Assembly (NCBI GenBank): GCA_020430675.1
Contig: JAGQJJ010000234.1
Coordinates: 1-6,562 of the forward strand
Source: Myxococcales bacterium
Lineage (GTDB): Bacteria; Myxococcota; Bradymonadia; UBA7976; UBA1532
Length of the DNA stretch: 6,562 bases
Direction of reading: 5' to 3'
Below the pieces are notes generated by a model. It was not told the DNA's origin, ran no database searches, and saw only the letters and a program-made list of their open reading frames with translations. Below are positions 1 to 3,240 of this stretch, piece by piece; positions within the stretch are counted from its first letter, which is position 1, and every line of letters starts with the position of its first letter. Both the position numbers and the translations under genes were made by a program.

Positions 1-11
1 TTCTCAAATGA

Positions 12-45
12 CCCGACCCCCCTCGCGGCGCGAAGAGGGGTCGGG
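12..45. terminator. GC-rich hairpin, possible terminator
   Basis: CCCGACCCC (12-20) pairs perfectly with GGGGTCGGG (37-45) around a 16-nt loop. On the plus strand the stem is followed by GCGCATTTAAC and on the minus strand by TCATTTGAG, so neither side has a strong T-run. Lying beyond the 3' end of the leftward repressor, it could end that transcript or a rightward one from outside the window. The stem is clear; the terminator role is inference and the weak T tract argues against a strong one. The right arm can also pair with copies of the same motif further right. Confidence 0.35.
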
Positions 46-105
46 GCGCATTTAACAGCATGAATTCAAAGGGGAAAGCCCCGATTTCCCGACCCCCCGA
101 CCCCC
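12..105. repeat. CCCGACCCC motif, three copies in two orientations, with alternative stems
   Basis: The 9-mer CCCGACCCC occurs at 12-20, 88-96 and, overlapping, 96-104. Its reverse complement lies at 37-45. GGGGTCGGGG (37-46) can pair with 12-20, with 88-96, or over 10 bp with 95-104. Between them GGGAAA (72-77) and TTTCCC (85-90) form a smaller stem that competes with the 88-96 pairing. The structures exclude each other. A folding switch, protein-binding repeats or simple GC-rich low-complexity sequence are all possible. Confidence 0.4.
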
Positions 106-275
106 TAGACGTCATTACGCGCGCGTAGCGGCGCTCGAAGCCGGCGAATATCGGCTTGCGACGGGCCCACTGGTCTGTGAATGGCAGGAGATGCGTGCCG
201 GCGACGCGCGACTGCGCGATGGAATAGGCCGCAGCGGGCCGCTCGGCGCGGTCTCGAATGGCAGCAGGGCGGGTG
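106..275. other. Region without a convincing gene, downstream of the repressor
   Basis: No frame here has a usable start plus ribosome site. A perfect 12-bp palindrome TACGCGCGCGTA lies at 116-127. On the minus strand one frame is open from 295 to the window edge at 1, but it has no ATG, GTG or TTG before an ATG at 115-113, and that ATG lacks a Shine-Dalgarno. It may be a decayed gene or chance openness in GC-rich DNA. No tRNA or clear attachment site was recognised. Confidence 0.4.
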
Positions 276-764
276 TCAGGCGGGCGGTGGCGTGCTCAAC
301 CAGGTTCGGGCGAGCTTCACGGCGTCGTTCGGGTCGGTCGACACGGCATGGGCGATGTGCACGACCAGCGCGGCCATGGCCTGGCCGAGCGCGGTGAACT
401 GCTGCGGACCTATCAGCGCAGCCCCTGGCCGACCAGCGAGCCGCTCCACAGTCGTATCAAGGGCCACTGCGAGCGCGTGCAGGGCGTTGGCTGTGTCACC
501 TTGGCGGACGGCGTCGAGCAGGGCGAACTCGCTGGCGCTGGGTCCGTCGGGCAGAAGCTGCACGGGTCGGACATCCAGGGCTGCTGCGATCGCGGCCAAG
601 TGGTGGTCGCTTACGGTGTAGGTGCCGCGCAGGATCCTGCCGACCGCCGTCGGATCGAGGTCAATCCGCCTCGCCAACTCGGCTTGCGAGATGCCTGTCT
701 CACGACGAACATGGTCTATCTGACCACCAAGGGCAGCCCGAAACGCCTCAGTATCGATATTCAT
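276..764 (-). CDS. XRE/CI-like helix-turn-helix transcriptional repressor
   Basis: A 162-aa cytoplasmic DNA-binding protein. Residues about 12-67 form an XRE (lambda Cro/CI type) helix-turn-helix. The scaffold helix is followed by GISQAELARRIDLDPTAV (24-41), the typical 'SQ.ELA....' turn and recognition helix, then RILRG (43-47) and a closing helix ending ALDV. The C-terminal ~95 residues are Ala/Leu-rich and probably helical, with no sign of the Ser-Lys S24/LexA autoprotease of SOS-cleaved repressors. A longer frame begins at 818, but ATG 764 is preferred because the family motif starts about 25 residues later and the extra 18 residues look unlike coding. The ribosome site is weak (GAG at 9-11 bases upstream). 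It diverges from the rightward early operon across 119 bp, the usual arrangement for an immunity repressor controlling itself and the opposing promoter. The family call is firm; the role as lysogeny repressor is inferred from position. Confidence 0.85.
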   Translation of the reverse strand: MNIDTEAFRAALGGQIDHVRRETGISQAELARRIDLDPTAVGRILRGTYTVSDHHLAAIAAALDVRPVQLLPDGPSASEFALLDAVRQGDTANALHALAVALDTTVERLAGRPGAALIGPQQFTALGQAMAALVVHIAHAVSTDPNDAVKLARTWLSTPPPA

Positions 765-776
765 AGTCTTACTCGC

Positions 777-803
777 TTGACTTGTGGTCGTTTTGACTAT
801 TAA
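777..803 (+). promoter_or_regulatory. Candidate rightward early promoter
   Basis: TTGACT (777-782) matches the sigma-70 -35 consensus at five of six positions. TATTAA (798-803) matches the -10 at four of six with a short 15-bp spacer; TTAAGT (800-805) gives the ideal 17 bp but a poorer match. Transcription would start near 810, putting the nested dyads partly in the leader of the early mRNA. The -35 is clear; the -10 choice is uncertain. Confidence 0.4.
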
Positions 804-860
804 GTTCGTCCAACACACTACGCGGCTCGTCGCACAGGCGACGAAGATGGTGTGACGAAC
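804..860. promoter_or_regulatory. Nested inverted repeats, candidate repressor operators
   Basis: The outer arms GTTCGTC (804-810) and GACGAAC (854-860) are perfect complements. The inner arms TCGTCGC (827-833) and GCGACGA (838-844) are perfect 7-bp arms around ACAG. ACAC (813-816) and GTGT (850-853) can add pairing. All four arms contain the core TCGTC or its complement GACGA (806-810, 827-831, 840-844, 854-858). This suits binding of a dimeric XRE repressor downstream of the rightward promoter; as RNA it would be a hairpin in the early leader. The repeats are plain, the function is inferred. Confidence 0.5.
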
Positions 861-873
861 AAGAAATCATGCC

Positions 874-878
874 GGAGG
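874..878 (+). promoter_or_regulatory. Ribosome-binding site that sets the start at 884
   Basis: GGAGG lies five bases before ATG 884 and beyond the in-frame ATG at 869, so translation should begin at 884 rather than five codons earlier. Confidence 0.7.
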
Positions 879-883
879 TGTGC

Positions 884-1255
884 ATGGCCCACAAGCGTTC
901 CACCCTCGCGCTCGCCCGCGGCACAGCCACGACGATTGCCGCCCGCCTTGCGGACCAGGGCGTCAAACTCGTGGCGCCGACGATCAGCTCGGCGCTGAAC
1001 TTCGCCCGCGGTGGCCGGTCGGGTCGGGCACTCGGGTCACACCGCTCGGCCATGGCGCTCGTCGCCGACCACGACGTCGCGATGCTCGACATCGCCCTCA
1101 ACGACGTTCTGGACCCACCCATCCGACCCGACATCCGCATCTGGCCTTGGGAGACCGACGACGACGTCCGGCAGCGCCTCGCGCGCGCCAAGGCCGCCAA
1201 AACGCCGACGGTCACCGACCCACGCCAACTCGACTTCACGAAGGAGGCGGTATGA
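884..1255 (+). CDS. Small early-operon protein, possible Cro-like/DNA-binding regulator
   Basis: A 123-aa protein, first gene of the rightward operon; I do not recognise a family. The basic N-terminus is followed by a stretch (about 15-43) with helix-turn-helix character, IAARL then ISSALNFARGG, and a second helical block (55-76). The C-terminal part is charged, with a WPWETDDDV segment (87-95) and a Lys/Ala-rich helix. No signal peptide or membrane segment is seen. The position opposite the repressor is where phages usually place Cro, CII or another early regulator, which with the helix-turn-helix look makes a DNA-binding role plausible but unproven. The start has a GGAGG five bases upstream. 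The stop overlaps the next start as ATGA, and a strong AGGAGG (1243-1248) near the end of this gene serves that next start. Confidence 0.7.
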   Translation: MAHKRSTLALARGTATTIAARLADQGVKLVAPTISSALNFARGGRSGRALGSHRSAMALVADHDVAMLDIALNDVLDPPIRPDIRIWPWETDDDVRQRLARAKAAKTPTVTDPRQLDFTKEAV

Positions 1256-1668
1256 CCTGCAACGCCTGCCACGGCGCCGGCTCCATGGTCTGCCCGGCCT
1301 GCGACGGAACCGGCGTCGTCGAAGACGAGCATAGCATCGCTCACGCGGGCGCCGACCTGCCGGCATGCGAGGTCTGCGAGGGCAAGGGCGAGACCGAGTG
1401 TCCCGTCTGCTGCGAAGAGTCGACGCCGCCGACGCGATGCCCACACTGTGGCACGGCGACGGTCTTCGGCGACGAGCAGCTCGATGCCTTCGTCGCGACC
1501 ACCAATGCCATGATCGGGCTGCAAAAGACCGCGACTTCGCCCCACACGCCGAAGGCCCTGCACGAGCAAGTGCTGGTGGCATGCGACCTGTTCACGGCGT
1601 TTGTCGGCGCCATGGAGGCGGGCACCCGTCAGGCTGCCATCGCGGCCGCCGTGGAGCAGGTGCCATGA
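1252..1668 (+). CDS. Stand-alone DnaJ-type zinc-finger protein
   Basis: A 138-aa protein with five Cys-x2-Cys pairs in its first half: 3/6, 14/17, 39/42, 50/53 and 63/66. The first three are full CxxCxGxG repeats (CNACHGAG, CPACDGTG, CEVCEGKG), the signature of the DnaJ/Hsp40 central zinc-binding domain; the fourth is CPVC and the fifth CPHCG. Four such pairs in DnaJ bind two zinc ions, so this could hold two or more. There is no J-domain and no HPD motif, hence no sign that it drives DnaK ATPase. The second half (about 74-138) is helical without known motifs. Start and stop both overlap neighbours as ATGA, indicating translational coupling, with AAGGAGG just upstream. It could be a zinc-dependent adaptor, a nucleic-acid or protein-binding factor, or a viral handle on the host chaperone system; the zinc-finger call is sound, the role is not known. 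Confidence 0.8.
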   Translation: MTCNACHGAGSMVCPACDGTGVVEDEHSIAHAGADLPACEVCEGKGETECPVCCEESTPPTRCPHCGTATVFGDEQLDAFVATTNAMIGLQKTATSPHTPKALHEQVLVACDLFTAFVGAMEAGTRQAAIAAAVEQVP

Positions 1669-2237
1669 GCGCGCGAAGGCAACACGCGATCACGCTCTAC
1701 CAAGAAGCCTTGCGGAAGGCGACCGAGCACGCCGAAGCATCCACCGCGGCGGCCGCCGCTGGCGACGTCGCCCGGGCGCAGGCCAACATGATCGCCGTCC
1801 AGGGGTGGCGGGCGGTGGTCGACACCGCGAACGCGGCCGAGACCAACGACCTGTTGCGCTGCCTCAAGGTCGATGCGCTCGCGTTCTTCGGCGACCTCAG
1901 CGCTCTGGTGCGCGACCACCGCAAACCGGAAGAGTCGCTCGATCCGAGCTGGCCGATCGAGAAGCTGTCGCTGCTGACGCTCTTGGGGCGGTTGGCAGTG
2001 CTGGCCACGAAGCTGACCGACAAGCCGGCGACGACGAATGAGGCCGCCGCGTCGATGCTCCTCACTGTTCGTGACGTGGCCGGGGCCGCCGACGTCGACT
2101 TGACCGACCCGCTCGACCACGCCTGGACAGCGGTCAACAGTCAGACCCGCCTATGGGGCAAGAACGACGCACGCCTGCTGGCGAGCGCCATCACCCACGG
2201 CATCTTGCGGCGCCTCGTGGTCGAGGCCACCCCATGA
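1665..2237 (+). CDS. Hypothetical helical protein of the early operon
   Basis: A 190-aa protein not assigned to a family. It looks all-helical and soluble. The N-terminal third (about 5-60) is Ala/Glu/Arg-rich and could form a long helical hairpin; the middle has LDPSWPIEKLSLLTLLGRL; the C-terminal part has DPLDHAWTAVNSQTRLWG and an amphipathic final helix. There are no signal peptide, transmembrane span or clear catalytic motif. The ATG overlaps the previous stop as ATGA, so it is probably translated by coupling. Its own stop again falls in an ATGA (2234-2237), but the frame opened there runs into the hairpin array and may not be a real gene. The operon position suggests a role in early takeover or replication, without direct evidence. 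Confidence 0.75.
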   Translation: MSARRQHAITLYQEALRKATEHAEASTAAAAAGDVARAQANMIAVQGWRAVVDTANAAETNDLLRCLKVDALAFFGDLSALVRDHRKPEESLDPSWPIEKLSLLTLLGRLAVLATKLTDKPATTNEAAASMLLTVRDVAGAADVDLTDPLDHAWTAVNSQTRLWGKNDARLLASAITHGILRRLVVEATP

Positions 2238-2336
2238 TCCGGTTCTCCAGGCCCGCCTCCCCCGCGGGTCTCCCCCCGCCGCACTCGGGGCGCTTCATCG
2301 TCCTCAGAGGCGCCACAAAGCCGCGTGCGGTCGACA

Positions 2337-2393
2337 TCCGGCCGTGGTCCGCAATGGTCACGCGGGCCACGGCCGGAGGTCATTTCCTTCTTT
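2337..2393 (+). terminator. 16-bp hairpin followed by a T-rich tract, possible intrinsic terminator
   Basis: The arms 2337-2352 and 2362-2377 pair over 16 bp with one T-G wobble and a 9-base loop. After a short GG the sequence is pyrimidine-rich (2380-2394), with nine T in 14 bases at 2380-2393. Standing 100 bp after the third early gene, it could stop or attenuate transcription before the replication genes. The broken T-run makes it at best a moderate terminator. Confidence 0.4.
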
Positions 2394-2397
2394 CACT

Positions 2398-2447
2398 GGC
2401 GGGCGAGGCGGCGCTGCCCGGCGCGGGGTACCGCCGCTTCGCCCGCC
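2398..2447. repeat. 16-bp stem-loop
   Basis: The arms 2398-2413 and 2432-2447 are complementary at all 16 positions, one as G2407-T2438. The 18-base loop contains a further CCCG/CGGG stem (2417-2420/2424-2427). The right arm is followed by CTTTGCGC. Confidence 0.75.
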
Positions 2448-2486
2448 CTTTGCGCAGCATCGGCCCAGGTCGGGCCGGCGCCTCAC

Positions 2487-2492
2487 GGGGAG
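2487..2492 (+). promoter_or_regulatory. Ribosome-binding site favouring the start at 2498
   Basis: GGGGAG ends five bases before ATG 2498. It is a better-placed Shine-Dalgarno than the GAGG (2223-2226) before the alternative ATG 2234, and it lies after the terminator-like stems. Confidence 0.5.
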
Positions 2493-2497
2493 ATGCC

Positions 2498-2980
2498 ATG
2501 ACTGCCTTGCTTGAACCCACAACGCCGCGGCCCCTCGGGCAGCACGTCGCCAGCGCGGGGAACGTGCTGCCCGAGGGCGGGGCCGGCGCTACGCCGTCGC
2601 GCTCGCGATTGTCGGCCCTGGCGCGCTGGTCGCTGCGCACCCTCGGGGTCGCGGCCGCGGCGGCGCCGACGGCGAGCTGCAACGACCGACCGCCGATCGA
2701 GCGGACCTGCCGATGCAACCCCGAGGGGAACGAGGTCTGCGTCAACGGGCGCTGCGAGCCGCGGGTGACCGTCGCGAGCAACCCGATCGGGCCGAAGCCC
2801 TACATCCTCAGCCCGGCCGAGCAGCTTCTGGTCGAAGCGTGGCGCCATCCGCGGATGCGCGCCTTCGCCATCGCCCACCTGGAGGGCCTGGTCAACTGGC
2901 AGGATCTGGCGTTCGCCCGCTTGAGGCAGCGCGCGAGCCGGGCGGGGGGCAGCGGTGCAGTGGCACCCGACGCCTCCTGA
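2498..2980 (+). CDS. Cys-rich protein, possibly exported or a lipoprotein
   Basis: 160 aa from ATG 2498; no family recognised. After a low-complexity N-terminus comes an Arg-containing stretch, an Ala-rich hydrophobic run and Cys61 in PTASC, resembling a weak lipobox. A cluster of four more Cys follows (71, 73, 81, 86) with the spacing CRCNPEGNEVCVNGRC, as in small disulfide-rich secreted modules; a zinc knuckle is the alternative. The C-terminal 50 residues are helical and basic. The start is uncertain. ATG 2234 in the same frame would give 248 aa, overlap the previous stop as ATGA and read through the hairpins. TTG 2609 would place the lipobox Cys at residue 24, a normal signal length, but has no ribosome site. 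ATG 2498 is chosen for its GGGGAG. The 16-bp palindrome at 2532-2577 lies within codons 12-27. It overlaps the next gene by 26 bp. Confidence 0.55.
   Translation: MTALLEPTTPRPLGQHVASAGNVLPEGGAGATPSRSRLSALARWSLRTLGVAAAAAPTASCNDRPPIERTCRCNPEGNEVCVNGRCEPRVTVASNPIGPKPYILSPAEQLLVEAWRHPRMRAFAIAHLEGLVNWQDLAFARLRQRASRAGGSGAVAPDAS
2532..2577. repeat. Perfect 16-bp inverted repeat
   Basis: CCCTCGGGCAGCACGT (2532-2547) and its exact complement (2562-2577) are separated by 14 bases. Because of the symmetry both strands encode nearly the same peptide here (LGQHV...GNVLPEG on plus, LGQHV...GDVLPEG on minus). No T-run follows, so it is not a classic terminator. It is the only one of the long stems with no wobble. 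Confidence 0.85.
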
Positions 2981-3221
2981 CGCCTTCGAGGTCTTCGAGG
3001 CGCGGCAGAGCGTGCAGGGCGGCCAGCTCGTTCTGACGATGCAGCGCCTCGAAGCGACGGCGGCATGGCAGGGCTGGGCGCAGGTCTTCCACCGCCTGAC
3101 GCCCGTGCCGGTCTGCACCGTGCCGCTCGGTGGCCTGGGACGCGGCCACCACGAGGAGGCGCAACGGCGCCTTGAGACGGCGGCGCGCGTTTGGGCGCGC
3201 GGTCGGAGGGCAACCTCGTAG
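2955..3221 (+). CDS. Small hypothetical protein upstream of the primase
   Basis: An 88-aa protein starting at GTG within the 3' end of the preceding gene, with a G-rich ribosome-site-like run (2944-2949) in front. No family is recognised. The product is soluble: an acidic N-terminal part (DAFEVFEARQ), a central strand-like segment (GGQLVLTMQRLE), an aromatic helix (AAWQGWAQVF) and an Arg-rich C-terminus. Third codon positions are strongly GC-rich, as in the neighbouring genes, supporting real coding. It ends just before the primase-helicase start, so the two are likely co-transcribed; a small replication accessory or DNA-binding protein would fit, but nothing in the sequence shows this. Small stems lie at 3129-3150 and 3184-3201 in its 3' half. 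Confidence 0.6.
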   Translation: MQWHPTPPDAFEVFEARQSVQGGQLVLTMQRLEATAAWQGWAQVFHRLTPVPVCTVPLGGLGRGHHEEAQRRLETAARVWARGRRATS

Positions 3222-3240
3222 CGGCGGGATGGGGCCGCCG

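Larger units (their letters stand above)
765..883. promoter_or_regulatory. Divergent control region between repressor and early operon
   Basis: This is the only sizeable gap between divergent genes in the window and the obvious place for both promoters and the repressor's operators. It holds an AT-rich core (about 791-806), two direct copies of TTGACT 16 bp apart (777-782, 793-798), and the dyads at 804-860. In the leftward direction TAATAG (802-797) could be a -10, but no good -35 stands in front of it. Confidence 0.6.
2249..2577 (+). ncRNA. Candidate structured RNA region: serial hairpins
   Basis: Six stems follow one another: 2249-2256/2264-2271 (8 bp), 2289-2296/2307-2314 (8 bp), 2337-2352/2362-2377 (16 bp), 2398-2413/2432-2447 (16 bp), 2460-2466/2472-2478 (7 bp) and 2532-2547/2562-2577 (16 bp). 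Each of the first five contains exactly one non-Watson-Crick pair, and each is a G-U wobble in plus-strand RNA (for instance U2348-G2366 and G2407-U2438) that would be an A-C mismatch in minus-strand RNA. This points to a folded plus-strand transcript. A plus frame from ATG 2234 is open through the region, but the product is Pro/Arg/Gly-rich with rare codons (AGG, AGA, CTT, TCA), unlike the neighbouring genes. It may be an operon leader, attenuator array, noncoding RNA or origin-type DNA; the choice is open. Confidence 0.45.

Noticed and set aside
258..803. Plus-strand open frames over the repressor gene, also at 181-621
   Set aside because: They mirror the repressor coding strand, have no ribosome-binding site and give compositionally odd proteins, while the minus frame shows a textbook XRE domain.
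769..1625. Several minus-strand open frames under the early genes (769-1569, 1037-1582, 1341-1625)
   Set aside because: They overlap the zinc-finger and 123-aa genes in antisense, are Arg-rich and lack plausible starts. The plus genes form a coherent ATGA-coupled chain with good ribosome sites.
2234..2497. A start at ATG 2234 making the Cys-rich protein 248 aa long
   Set aside because: The ATGA overlap is attractive, but the added segment runs through wobble-paired hairpins and a terminator-like T-rich stretch, uses rare codons and shows no domain. It is kept as an alternative start, not the main call.
3129..3201. Short stems GGTGGCC/GGCCACC (3129-3150) and CGCGCG/CGCGCG (3184-3201) before the primase
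   Set aside because: Stems of 6-7 bp are common by chance at this GC content and lie within a plausible coding frame; neither is followed by a T-run.
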